Source of the DNA: CAZEAC01 sp964510065
GTDB lineage: Bacteria; Bdellovibrionota_C; UBA2361; CAIXSY01
Assembly: GCA_964510065.1 (NCBI GenBank)
Contig: CAZEAC010000009.1
Coordinates: forward strand, 1 to 64,000
DNA: 64,000 nt
Direction of reading: 5' to 3'
The notes under the pieces were generated by a model. That model was not told where the DNA came from. It did not search any database and worked only from the letters and a program-made list of their open reading frames with translations. A program made the translations under genes and the position numbers. Below are positions 34,823 through 41,960 of this stretch, one piece after another; the first letter of the stretch is position 1; each line of letters begins with the position of its first letter.

Positions 34823-35422
34823 GTGGAGGACACGATTGAGAACCACATCGCGCTAGAGTACGGTGCCGGTTTGGAGTACAGTCGCGAGTGGTTTCAAAGG
34901 GTTTATGGGTGCGAGAAACATATGCTAAAGTTGATTGGACAAGGCGATCTCAAATATCCTAATGGTTCTAGGCTACCGCGCGAAGAACCACGAAAAACGT
35001 CCGATGTTCACGTCCAACCTCTTTCCTTGGCCGATGCTAGGCGCCTGTTGCGAGATCAAAGTCACGAGAAACACTACGTAAGTGGCGAGGAACCCTCAGC
35101 GGAAGTCCTGTCTCTCGTCGAACAATGCCTCCAGATAAGTGGCCCAGGTGAGACCAAGGCACTTAGACTAACTTGGGAGGGGAGAGAAACCCCCGGCTCG
35201 GTTAAGATCGGTGATCGGATAGCGGCTTCATTTGTGAAGGGAGTGGCTTATTCAAGTGATGGCAAAACCTTAGGATATTACGTACGTGCTGTTATTTTTG
35301 GAGGACAGCAGGGAAACTCCCATTGCCTAGTGCTTTTCACTACCTCAGCAGTTGTCGAGAAAAGCATCCTTAACAAAACGCTGCGTGACGAGCTGCGACC
35401 ACCAACAGAATTAGATAATTGA
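34823..35422 (+). CDS. Cassette gene: orphan protein paired with the GNAT gene
   Basis: This encodes 199 residues from GTG 34823. It is soluble with no signal peptide. Segments such as VQPLSLADARRLLRDQSHEK, LVEQCLQISGPGETKALRLT and TLGYYVRAVIFGGQQGNSHC look like a compact alpha/beta domain. No family recognised. The tight spacing to the acetyltransferase suggests a functional pair (enzyme and partner). Its TGA stop overlaps the left box of attC site 5, where the usual AAC has become AAT. Confidence 0.7.
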   Translation: MEDTIENHIALEYGAGLEYSREWFQRVYGCEKHMLKLIGQGDLKYPNGSRLPREEPRKTSDVHVQPLSLADARRLLRDQSHEKHYVSGEEPSAEVLSLVEQCLQISGPGETKALRLTWEGRETPGSVKIGDRIAASFVKGVAYSSDGKTLGYYVRAVIFGGQQGNSHCLVLFTTSAVVEKSILNKTLRDELRPPTELDN

Positions 35423-35464
35423 AAGTGCCCTTTGTTCGCGGCCGCGAGGGCGTGAGCGTTATGC
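35413..35464 (+). other. attC-like recombination site 5 (short)
   Basis: Left box AGATAAT (35413-35419, AAC to AAT); right box GTTATGC (35458-35464), canonical. Stem GCCCT/AGGGC with an inner CGCGGCCGCG palindrome as the terminal part. At 52 bp it is in the size range of short attC sites of mobile integrons. Confidence 0.6.
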
Positions 35465-35491
35465 CCTGAATTAAATGAGGAAATCGGTGTC

Positions 35492-35722
35492 ATGGCCCAA
35501 TAGGCGAACTTAGTAGAAGATAGACGTCGAATCGACTTATTAGTTCCAAGCTCCTTGGAAGAGGCCAAGAGAGAATTTTCAGAAACCCATGGGGATCGCT
35601 TGGCTGATCCCGAATTGCCGTTGGACCAGAGATTATCGATTGTTGATTCGTCTGAAAATCACCGACTTCGGACGGAGATTGGCACTCTCGTAGCGGATAA
35701 ACTTAAATCGAGTCGGGCATAA
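35492..35722 (+). pseudogene. Cassette gene with in-frame TAG at codon 4
   Basis: An ATG at 35492 with a good upstream ribosome site (TGAGGAAA) is followed by codons for Ala and Gln and then TAG (35501-35503). The same frame then stays open for 72 codons to the TAA in attC site 6. The product after the stop is protein-like (VEDRRRIDLLVPSSLEEAKR; LPLDQRLSIVDSSENHRLRT). No other ATG, GTG or TTG lies before the middle of the frame. A point mutation at codon 4 (e.g. CAG to TAG) is the simplest reading. No family recognised. Confidence 0.55.
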
Positions 35723-35805
35723 CAAGCCACTGACCGAGATTCTCATTGAGTAGTTCTACAAATGGCGCGATAATTTGAGACGAACTCGTTGGTGAAAAGT
35801 TATCG
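35717..35805 (+). other. attC-like recombination site 6
   Basis: Left box GCATAAC (35717-35723) with the gene stop; right box GTTATCG (35799-35805). Arms CACTgACCGAG against CTCGTTGGTG with one extrahelical G and one wobble. 89 bp. Confidence 0.75.
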
Positions 35806-35825
35806 CCTAAACCATAAATGACAGC

Positions 35826-36398
35826 ATGCTTTACCTTATAGGAGGTGCAAGTCGATCTGGCAAAACGCTCGTCGCGCAATATTTGCTCGAAAAACATCAG
35901 GTGCCAAGATTTTCGGTGGACTACTTTACTACTGCGCTGCAGCGAGGCAATCCGAGTCTCGGAATTAGACATGAGGAAAACCGCGTTGATCGTTCCAATA
36001 AATTGTGGCCGTATCTTAAGCCGTTGTTGTCTAATCTATTACACGAAGAACCCTCATATACGGTCGAGGGTGAGGCGCTTTCCCCTCGCCTCGTCAGCGA
36101 ATTTCTAGATGAAAATCCAGACCGCGCACGAGCTTGTTTTCTGGGTTATTCCAGCTCCGACCTGGAAACAAAATTGGCTGACACCAAAACATTTACTGGT
36201 CGAATAAATAATTGGATAGCCGGAGTTTCGCCAGAAGAAGTCCGTAATTGCATCGCAAGCGGCATACAGGACAGTCGCGATCTCGAAAGAGATTGTACAG
36301 CGTATAGATTACAGTTCTTTGATATCTCCAGCGATTTTCATAATAATATTCAATTGGTGGGAAATTTCCTCAAGAATGGAAGTCTAAAAGAGCTATAA
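35826..36398 (+). CDS. Cassette gene: P-loop kinase-like protein
   Basis: This encodes 190 residues. The N-terminus is a nucleotide-binding strand and Walker A loop (MLYLIGGASRSGKTLVAQYL) followed by FSVDYFTTALQRGNPSLG, the layout of small-molecule kinases and AAA-type phosphotransferases of the adenylate kinase-like superfamily. A second acidic patch (YTVEGEALSPRLVSEFL) could be the Walker B region. The substrate is unknown. Its TAA stop is within the left box of attC site 7. Confidence 0.78.
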   Translation: MLYLIGGASRSGKTLVAQYLLEKHQVPRFSVDYFTTALQRGNPSLGIRHEENRVDRSNKLWPYLKPLLSNLLHEEPSYTVEGEALSPRLVSEFLDENPDRARACFLGYSSSDLETKLADTKTFTGRINNWIAGVSPEEVRNCIASGIQDSRDLERDCTAYRLQFFDISSDFHNNIQLVGNFLKNGSLKEL

Positions 36399-36488
36399 CA
36401 AAGCCCCGGAGGCGATCTTGGCCCGCGTAGATTTGCGATCCTTCAAGTGGTACAGAAGGGCAGAGGTGCCTCAGGGCAGCCGTTATAC
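36393..36488 (+). other. attC-like recombination site 7
   Basis: Left box CTATAAC (36393-36399) with the gene stop; right box GTTATAC (36482-36488). Arms GCCCCgGAGGC against GCCTCAGGGC with an extrahelical G and one mismatch. 96 bp. Confidence 0.75.
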
Positions 36489-36616
36489 CCTCTACCCAAA
36501 TGACGCGGTTTGTGCGGAATGCACCATATCATATATTGAGGACCTTTTTGTATTTGCCTAAATTTGTTGCCGGGTACTTGATGTCTTTGCTGCTCGGTTG
36601 AGTGGATGCCTTCGAG

Positions 36617-36695
36617 TTGTTGTTGGAAAGAGCCTTGCGGGCCAATGGTTGGCTTGGAGGGCTCTTCCCACCTCAACAAGAGAAAGGAATAAACT
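36617..36695 (+). promoter_or_regulatory. Structured leader with two-tier hairpin before the 36697 gene
   Basis: TTGTTG (36620-36625) can pair with CAACAA (36674-36679), GGAAAGAGCC (36625-36634) with GGCTCTTCC (36660-36668, one bulged A), and GCCAA (36641-36645) with TTGGC (36649-36653) inside. The ribosome site GAAAGGA follows directly, eight bases before the ATG. The region 36489-36616 before it shows nothing. The fold could regulate translation or be a relic of another recombination site. Confidence 0.45.
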
Positions 36696-36696
36696 C

Positions 36697-36915
36697 ATGA
36701 GTACCTATTACGTCACGTTTCAGATCGTGGTTCCCGATGGCAGTTTCGGCGGAGCAGGACTTAACGGGAAGGCCCTTCTCGTTGGTCATTACTTCGACAC
36801 CGACGTGCCCGAAGACACGCGGGCCTGGATCACCGCCGCGGAAGCGAGCTTTGCCGAAGGCGGCGAAAATCGCTATCGCAGTACCATCGTTTGGTGGCGC
36901 AAGCTGAAAGGCTGA
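36697..36915 (+). CDS. Cassette gene: small G+C-rich orphan protein
   Basis: This encodes 72 residues. The start at 36697 is set by the ribosome site GAAAGGA; an upstream ATG in the same frame is not preceded by one. The protein is soluble with beta-type sequence (YYVTFQIVVPDGSFGGAG; NRYRSTIVWWRKLKG). Codon use is richer in G+C than in most cassettes nearby, suggesting a different source. Two tandem hairpins follow the stop. No attC lies between this gene and the next. No family recognised. Confidence 0.65.
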   Translation: MSTYYVTFQIVVPDGSFGGAGLNGKALLVGHYFDTDVPEDTRAWITAAEASFAEGGENRYRSTIVWWRKLKG

Positions 36916-36926
36916 AGGTTAGCCTG

Positions 36927-36971
36927 GTCAGAGCAAATCTGACTGTCCCGCTCCTAGACACCCTTAGGAGC
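36927..36971 (+). terminator. Tandem hairpins after the 36697 gene
   Basis: GTCAGA (36927-36932) pairs with TCTGAC (36938-36943), and GCTCCTA (36950-36956) with TAGGAGC (36965-36971), followed by ACATTTTC. The second, with a short T-rich tail, is the better terminator candidate. The rest of the gap to 37106 shows nothing. Confidence 0.5.
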
Positions 36972-37105
36972 ACATTTTCAAATTTCGCAGTAGAGGATAT
37001 AATAAATCAGTGAGCTAAGATTCCTGCTGCAATAAGTAGCGCCAGTTTCAAGTGTATACATGGCTCGAACTTTTCACTGAAAACGTCCTACTCGCCACAA
37101 GACTT

Positions 37106-37597
37106 ATGCGAATGCTTTTTATCGGTGCGCTTCTGAGTTTATCCGGCTGTGACTTTATGTACGGCGTTAATCGCATTGCGCCTGTTGCCGTACCGACAAG
37201 TTGGCAGTGCATTTCCAGTACGATCGAATCGATCCCTGAGATTACGGATGTTCGTTACAGCGAGGAGCAAGGTTCACAGCCAATCACGTGGAGCGGTGTG
37301 CAACGACCAACAGTCGTTCGACGCTACCGTTATAGGACGGCCTCTCTTGATAACGAACTTTATTTCACAGAGCGGTTCGATGGCTCTGTTGAGTACCACC
37401 ACGGGCGCCTTTACATGAATCATAAACCATCTCAAGCCGAGTTCGATAAGTTCATCCCTTTAATCCACCGAGTAGAGCTAGCGCTGCAGGGTAGCTGCGG
37501 CATAGGGAAGATTTCTGCTCAAGAGTATTGCGCTGGCATGAGATGTGAAGTGCCGAGCATAACAAACGACGGAAGCGGACAGAAGACCGCTCAGTGA
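37106..37597 (+). CDS. Cassette gene: small lipoprotein
   Basis: This encodes 163 residues from the ATG at 37106, chosen because a clean lipoprotein signal begins there (MRMLFIGALLSLSGC, lipobox LSGC); earlier in-frame starts would place 18 extra residues before it. The mature part has several Trp, Tyr and Arg residues (TSWQCISSTIESIPEITDVR; RPTVVRRYRYRTASLDNELY). No family recognised. The reading frame runs past the left arm of attC site 8 before stopping, so the last 13 residues are encoded by the recombination site. Confidence 0.65.
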   Translation: MRMLFIGALLSLSGCDFMYGVNRIAPVAVPTSWQCISSTIESIPEITDVRYSEEQGSQPITWSGVQRPTVVRRYRYRTASLDNELYFTERFDGSVEYHHGRLYMNHKPSQAEFDKFIPLIHRVELALQGSCGIGKISAQEYCAGMRCEVPSITNDGSGQKTAQ

Positions 37598-37643
37598 GTA
37601 TAATTGATGCGCGAGTCCTTCTGCCGCTTCGTCGGACGATACG
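37558..37643 (+). other. attC-like recombination site 8 (right box decayed)
   Basis: Left box GCATAAC (37558-37564). Arms CGACGgAAGCGGaCAGAAG and CTTCTGCCGCTTCGTCG pair perfectly except for two extrahelical bases (G and A), the strongest attC hallmark in the array. The right box should be GTT-type but reads CGATACG (37637-37643). Arms are almost identical to site 9. Confidence 0.7.
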
Positions 37644-37845
37644 CCGAAGCGAGGCGTCACGAATGGAAAGACTCTGCTTCAAATCAGAGCGAACATCGCG
37701 AAAGGCCTTCCTCCGATAATTCGCGCAGTGCTTCAAGTGCGGCATTGCAGGTTGAAATTGAAGAGCAGGAAGCGCTGCTTTCCACTTCAACTGCAGTTTT
37801 CCTCATTTTAGGTTGAGAAACTCAATCCTGGGCGATCTGCCTCAT

Positions 37846-37855
37846 NNNNNNNNNN
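37846..37855. other. Assembly gap (10 Ns)
   Basis: Ten Ns. CTCAT occurs directly on both sides (37841-37845 and 37856-37860). The stretch 37644-37845 before it holds no gene I can support. The true size and content of the gap are unknown, so adjacency across it is not certain. Confidence 0.99.
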
Positions 37856-38011
37856 CTCATTGCAATCCTCATCTTTCAAATGACCGCCGCATCGTTGACA
37901 ATTGTTCGGAAGAAATTGACGCTTATCGAGGAAAAGATTTTTGCGAAAGATGAAACCGTTCCATTCAGGGGCGTGGTGAAGAGGCTTTTTTACCATCTCT
38001 TTCCACCATAG
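37856..38011 (+). CDS. C-terminal fragment of a membrane-associated protein, cut by the gap
   Basis: From the first base after the Ns a frame is open for 51 codons to TAG at 38009. It begins with a hydrophobic stretch (LIAILIFQMTAASLTIV) followed by a charged tail (RKKLTLIEEKIF). This looks like the last transmembrane helix and cytosolic end of a protein whose beginning lies in the gap. If the two CTCAT pentamers were the same bases, the frame would extend only 10 codons further to an in-frame TGA upstream. The 284 bp after it (38012-38295) show no gene. Confidence 0.4.
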   Translation, partial: LIAILIFQMTAASLTIVRKKLTLIEEKIFAKDETVPFRGVVKRLFYHLFPP

Positions 38012-38295
38012 AGTGCTGCCCTAGTCGAACAAGTCGCCATCGAAATTACCGGGAAAAGAGTCTAGCTTTGACCATGGAGGTGCTGTAAGTGGTGTTGCTA
38101 CCGATTATCTTGATATTTCCGAGCCGAACCTTTGGTCATAAAGTTTCCGAAAAATCGCCTCAGTAGACGAACGAGAATAGTATCTTCGATCGGAAAAAAT
38201 AATCAGCCCACGAAGGTTACCCCAAAGACTTCTCGCGCAGAGTGCTAAAACTAGTGACTAGTAAAGTGCTAAAGCAACTCGTTTGGATTGGGCCA

Positions 38296-39924
38296 TCATT
38301 GCGCGCGAAAGTTACCTGGGCTTGCGGGAAGAAGATGTTGATCCAAAAATACCAATGGATGCGGACGCGGGTAAGCAACGTATCCCGGGCGAGGAGTATT
38401 GTTATAGAAATCGCGCCCCTCCACGAACTGAAAGCGAGTCAAAGGGCAGATGCTGGTTGCGGGAGTTATTGGGAGTCCCAGAGCCCCATTAACTTTGTTG
38501 TTCCACGCATAGAGCGGCTGCAATGCTTGAGGATGAACCTCAGTTGCACTGAAGTCAGTCGAGCGGCCAATCTGATCCCGACAAGGGTAGCCACAAGAGA
38601 TCGTATAGGAATCGCCTGCAAGCCATGAATTGCGCGTGCCTCCACGCAGAGTAGTGGTTAATGAAGTAGCGGTATTTGCGTCAATGTAGCCGAAGCTTCC
38701 GGGATCTGATGTGTTGCGCACGGTGCAGCCTACCCACCAATTCGCCTGCCAGGTCTTGGTTGAGTCATTGATTTGCCCGGCAACGGTCGTACTTCCTGAG
38801 GCCTCCACTCTGTTGCCGTCATCGACCCTACTTCCGTTACAGAGTGGATACGGGGTGCCCTGAATATGCCATTCGCACATATTGTTGTCGTAAATCTGGA
38901 TAGTACTGCCACTCTGTGAAGAGGTCGTATACAAATTGTCGTAAACAACCCCGGTACCAGCACGAAGTGCTATCGGAACTCCCATTTCATCGGTCGGCCG
39001 GCGTTCGAATGAATTACCATAGATCTCGTAGCTAAAAGGCCCGCGGTACGATCCACGATACTCGTGCGTACCGATCGAATGCCCCTTGGCTACATTAAAA
39101 CGGTAGACAAAACGACTCGCACCATTGTTTTCCATAAACATCCAGAGTGAGGTCGGCCTGCCGTCAATGTTGCCATCCTGAATGTTGTCCTCTACGTACA
39201 CCGCATTCCCACTTCCTAGATCGAGAGGATTTTTCCAAACGGGCGTTCCACCGCCTACGAGATCGATTAAGACCTGTCCCTCTGTGCGATTGTTGTCTAT
39301 CAGGCCGTAACTCATTCCCTCGTTACGCACCCACGTGGTTCCACTTGCTGCTCGTATGAGATTGTGATCGACACGCCAATTTGAACCGCCGCCATTAAGA
39401 TAGAGAAGAACGCTTGGCGTACCGAGCATTAGGAAAGTAAAGCCAGTTACACGAATTGGCTTGTTCCCTGTGACAGTAATCATCGCTTTATTTGTGGCGA
39501 TGCGCGAGGCAATTGTTGTGCTGTTTATTCCACTGCCACGCAAAACAAGATTCTTATTAGCGACAGTGAGCATATTAAGACCCCAATCGCAGGCAATTCC
39601 ATTGCCAATTTCGACTGTGTCACCGTCTGCCGCTGCATTCACCTGCCGTTCAACCTCTAGATAACTGCAGTCTCGAGAACGAAGAAGAGCGCCGGGGGTA
39701 CAGCCAGTGAAGTCAAAGCGGGTTCTATCTTGGCTGCATCGCAAAATGCCTGATCGAAATCCAGGAAAGCTAGCACAAGTATTACCTGCCAGGTCGGTAC
39801 CATCACACGCCTCGCCTGCTTCGATGCTATTGTTTGCAGAAGCGGCAACCGAAACCTCTGGTGACAAAGCAAAGGGTAAAATAATAAAAAAAGTGCTACG
39901 AATAAGAATCAACCAATTACTCAT
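38296..39924 (-). CDS. Secreted right-handed beta-helix protein
   Basis: This encodes 542 residues with a signal peptide (STFFIILPFALSPEVSVAAS). After a Cys-containing segment (NSIEAGEACDGTDLAGNTC) comes a long series of short strands typical of parallel beta-helix folds: VNAAADGDTVEIGNGI, NLVLRGSGINSTTIAS, IRVTGFTFLML, WRVDHNLIRAASGTTW, YGLIDNNRTEGQVLIDL, NAVYVEDNIQDG. Pectinase-type and surface proteins share this fold; no catalytic triad is clear, so an adhesin or lyase are equally possible. It is the only non-transposase minus-strand gene within the cassette region and is not bounded by attC sites, so it may be chromosomal. Confidence 0.75.
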   Translation of the reverse strand: MSNWLILIRSTFFIILPFALSPEVSVAASANNSIEAGEACDGTDLAGNTCASFPGFRSGILRCSQDRTRFDFTGCTPGALLRSRDCSYLEVERQVNAAADGDTVEIGNGIACDWGLNMLTVANKNLVLRGSGINSTTIASRIATNKAMITVTGNKPIRVTGFTFLMLGTPSVLLYLNGGGSNWRVDHNLIRAASGTTWVRNEGMSYGLIDNNRTEGQVLIDLVGGGTPVWKNPLDLGSGNAVYVEDNIQDGNIDGRPTSLWMFMENNGASRFVYRFNVAKGHSIGTHEYRGSYRGPFSYEIYGNSFERRPTDEMGVPIALRAGTGVVYDNLYTTSSQSGSTIQIYDNNMCEWHIQGTPYPLCNGSRVDDGNRVEASGSTTVAGQINDSTKTWQANWWVGCTVRNTSDPGSFGYIDANTATSLTTTLRGGTRNSWLAGDSYTISCGYPCRDQIGRSTDFSATEVHPQALQPLYAWNNKVNGALGLPITPATSICPLTRFQFVEGRDFYNNTPRPGYVAYPRPHPLVFLDQHLLPASPGNFRAQ

Positions 39925-40170
39925 GCTCTCTCACGTCTCAATTATCCTAGAAAGGGAAGTCAAGCTTCACAATATGGCGCATCTGCTTGCAACTGCCGCT
40001 GCCTTTGAAAGCGCGTACTCGCCCTGGCGCTGTTAAGGTTCCATGCCAAATTTCACAAAATCCTTCGCGCTTTCAACCTTCTGTACCCACCTGTTCAGTA
40101 TAATTGCCCTTCCAAGGGTTAATCAATCCGCTACAAATCTGTCGAGAACCCGGTTCGTTGAATACTTTGT
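39925..40170. other. Intergenic, before the 188-bp palindrome copy B
   Basis: Contains the upstream region of the beta-helix gene. I see no ORF with support and no attC fold. Confidence 0.4.
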
Positions 40171-40358
40171 CTAGGGAACCTCTGAAAAACTATACATTTC
40201 GTCTTCGCTGGCCTTTCGGCGATCTTTGCGAGAAAACATGCCGGGAAAATACTCGAAATAGCCCTGCTATTCCTGCGTTTTTCCCGGCATGTTTTCTCGC
40301 AAATCTCATCCAAAATTCCAGCAAATCCAAAACGCCTAGTTTTTCAGAGGTTCCCTAG
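40171..40358. mobile_element. 188-bp palindromic MITE-like element, copy B
   Basis: The same element as at 15367-15554, inverted, with the same CTAGGGAACCTCTG ends and the same length. The internal stem has three base-pair changes relative to copy A, each matched on the opposite arm (GAGAAAACATGCCGGG against GAGAAATCAGGTCGGG). It lies just before the truncated reverse transcriptase and probably caused or followed the loss of the intron's 5' part. Confidence 0.85.
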
Positions 40359-41345
40359 TAGAGAAGCTGCCGAGTCGGTCGGAGAATTCAGCGGAAGAAT
40401 GAATTACGCAAGTGGATGGGTAAGAGTTGCTATGCACCAGTGTCCTGGGCTGATGATGAAAATCGCCGCGAGAGTAAAAGATGAGCGGGTGATAAAACTC
40501 ATCCGCGCGTTCTTGACCTCTGGAGTTATGGAGAATGGACTAGTGAGTCCGACCGATGAGGGGACGCCGCAGGGTGGACCGTTATCACCACTTCTAAGCA
40601 ACATAGTGCTCGATGAGCTAGACCGAGAGCTTGAAAGGCGTGAACACCGCTATGTGAGATATGCAGATGACTGCAATCTGTACGTGCGAAGTGAGAAAGC
40701 TGGTGAACGAATGATGGCAAGCATCACGAAGTTTATTACTACGCGGCTTAAGCTAAAGGTCAATGCATCTAAGAGCGCGGTGGACAAACCGTGGAACCGC
40801 AAGTTCCTTGGGTTTTCCTTTGGAGCGCAGGAGTGGCGCGATCGGTGGAAGATTCGGCGTAAGGTTGCACCGAAGGCATTGGAGAAAATCCGAGCTAAGA
40901 TTCGTGAGCTTACGCGCCGGACGCAAGGTCGAAGCATCACACAGGTAATGACCTCTCTGAATCGTTATCTTAATGGATGGATTCAGTATTTTGCTTTCGC
41001 GGAAGTAAAGAAGGACTTTGAAGCACTTGAGTCGTGGATTAAGCGTAAACTCCGTTGTATGATACGGAAACAGTGGGCAACCGCGAAGAAGCGATACCAA
41101 GAGCTTAAAGCCAGGGGAGTTCGAGCCTACACGGCGTGGGTCACCACAAAGTCGGGTCATGGACCGTGGCGAATCAGTCGAAGTCCAGCAGTGCAGCAGG
41201 TGTTGAACTACTCGTACTTTAAATCTCTTGGCCTTGTATTTCTTGCGGAGGAATTTACCAAGCTTAGCTCCCGCCGAACCGCCGTATAGGGTCCCCTACG
41301 AACGTTGGTGTAAGAGGGTATCTTGAAGCCCTTCTTAATTGTCGG
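40359..41345 (+). mobile_element. 5'-truncated group IIC intron
   Basis: Only the 3' part of the intron remains: about two thirds of the reverse transcriptase ORF and a domain V-like hairpin at 41276-41318. That hairpin reads ACCGCCGTATAGG, then a GTCC loop, then CCTACGAACG. The CGC at 41280-41282 fits the catalytic triad of the IIC class, where CGC replaces AGC. Its 5' ribozyme domains are missing, replaced by the palindromic element. IIC-attC introns are known to use attC sites as homing targets, which fits its place in this array. The exact 3' end is uncertain. Confidence 0.75.
40399..41289 (+). pseudogene. ltrA: Truncated group II intron reverse transcriptase/maturase
   Basis: 296 residues, against 400 or more in full-length proteins. 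It retains the RT core from GTPQGGPLSPLLSNIVLDEL through VRYADDCNLYVRS (catalytic YADD), KVNASKSAVDKP, RKFLGFSF and the maturase part with RYLNGWIQYF. The N-terminal RT blocks, including the motif with the first catalytic Asp (normally FFDRVNHD), are missing; where it should be the frame reads MHQCPGLMMKIAAR. The enzyme is therefore almost certainly inactive. The ORF end overlaps domain V, as in compact IIC introns. Confidence 0.85.
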
Positions 41346-41466
41346 CCCGGCAGCCCTATTACCGTACCCGCTTTCCTGGGCGATTGCTTGCATGACTTAG
41401 AACCAGTCTTGTAGTATTCTAAAGTCCAAAGTTTTTGCATTAGCGTCATTGACATGAGGTGAGTTA

Positions 41467-41829
41467 ATGGAAATATCGCAGAGAAAGACAAGTAGCATTG
41501 ATCCAGTTTTCGTCATTAGTGACTTCGCCTTGGTAGTCGCGGGGGCTCTTGTGTTTGCGTCTCTTGATGCGTCGCCTGTAGCTCGTGTTGGCGATAAGCT
41601 AGAGGTTACCACCACGCCGGAGCGAACGTTGGTACGATCCGGAAACGCGACTGGCGATGAGGGTCGCTACTATGAAGCATGGCGTTTTCAAGATCCCAGT
41701 CATAATGTTTGGACGATTCCGATAGCGAGCGCTTCCAAGCTTAGCTTGGGCGATAGCGTGAAAATTGTTAATCTGGGAGATCCCAATTTCGGTGAGATTA
41801 CCCATGCTGCAGTCATGGAACGCCGATAA
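41467..41829 (+). CDS. Cassette gene: orphan protein with N-terminal hydrophobic segment
   Basis: This encodes 120 residues. The ribosome site GAGGTGAG precedes the ATG. Residues 13-32 are hydrophobic (PVFVISDFALVVAGALVFA) and may form a membrane anchor, although a charged residue interrupts them. The rest is a small beta-rich domain (RVGDKLEVTTTPERTLVRSG; SLGDSVKIVNLGDPNFGEI). No family recognised. Its TAA stop is in the left box of attC site 9. The 121-bp stretch between the intron and this gene shows nothing. Confidence 0.65.
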   Translation: MEISQRKTSSIDPVFVISDFALVVAGALVFASLDASPVARVGDKLEVTTTPERTLVRSGNATGDEGRYYEAWRFQDPSHNVWTIPIASASKLSLGDSVKIVNLGDPNFGEITHAAVMERR

Positions 41830-41916
41830 CAAAGAACGGAAGCGGACAGAAGAACGTGCGATGAAGTAGTAACTTAAGTAACGAAGTGAACTTCTGCCGC
41901 TTCGTCGGACATTATT
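41824..41916 (+). other. attC-like recombination site 9 (right box degenerate)
   Basis: Left box CGATAAC (41824-41830) with the gene stop; the right box reads CATTATT (41910-41916), one change from a GTTA-type box. Arms AACGgAAGCGGaCAGAAG and CTTCTGCCGCTTCGT pair with two extrahelical bases exactly where site 8 has them. About 93 bp. Confidence 0.72.
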
Positions 41917-41960
41917 CCTGCTGACTGTTTTTAGGATTAATTTTTGATTTTGGAAGAAGT

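Larger units (their letters stand above)
30138..41916 (+). mobile_element. Integrase-less attC cassette array (CALIN-like)
   Basis: At least nine imperfect palindromes of 52-97 bp lie just after plus-strand genes. Each starts with an ATAAC-type box, and seven end in a GTT box. Inside, the two arms pair with one or two bases left out of the helix on one side only and an unpaired spacer next to the outer boxes. This is the known architecture of integron attC sites (R''-L''-L'-R'). The arms differ between sites in sequence while keeping the fold, as attC sites do. Gene content (small, unrelated, same strand) fits cassettes. No integrase gene is in the window, hence the CALIN label of Cury et al. 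The array is interrupted by an IS3 element and by the 37.6-41.4 kb block. Confidence 0.75.

Noticed and set aside
34328..35422. GNAT plus partner as a toxin-antitoxin module
   Set aside because: The partner is 199 residues without an antitoxin-type DNA-binding motif and follows the acetyltransferase; evidence is too thin.
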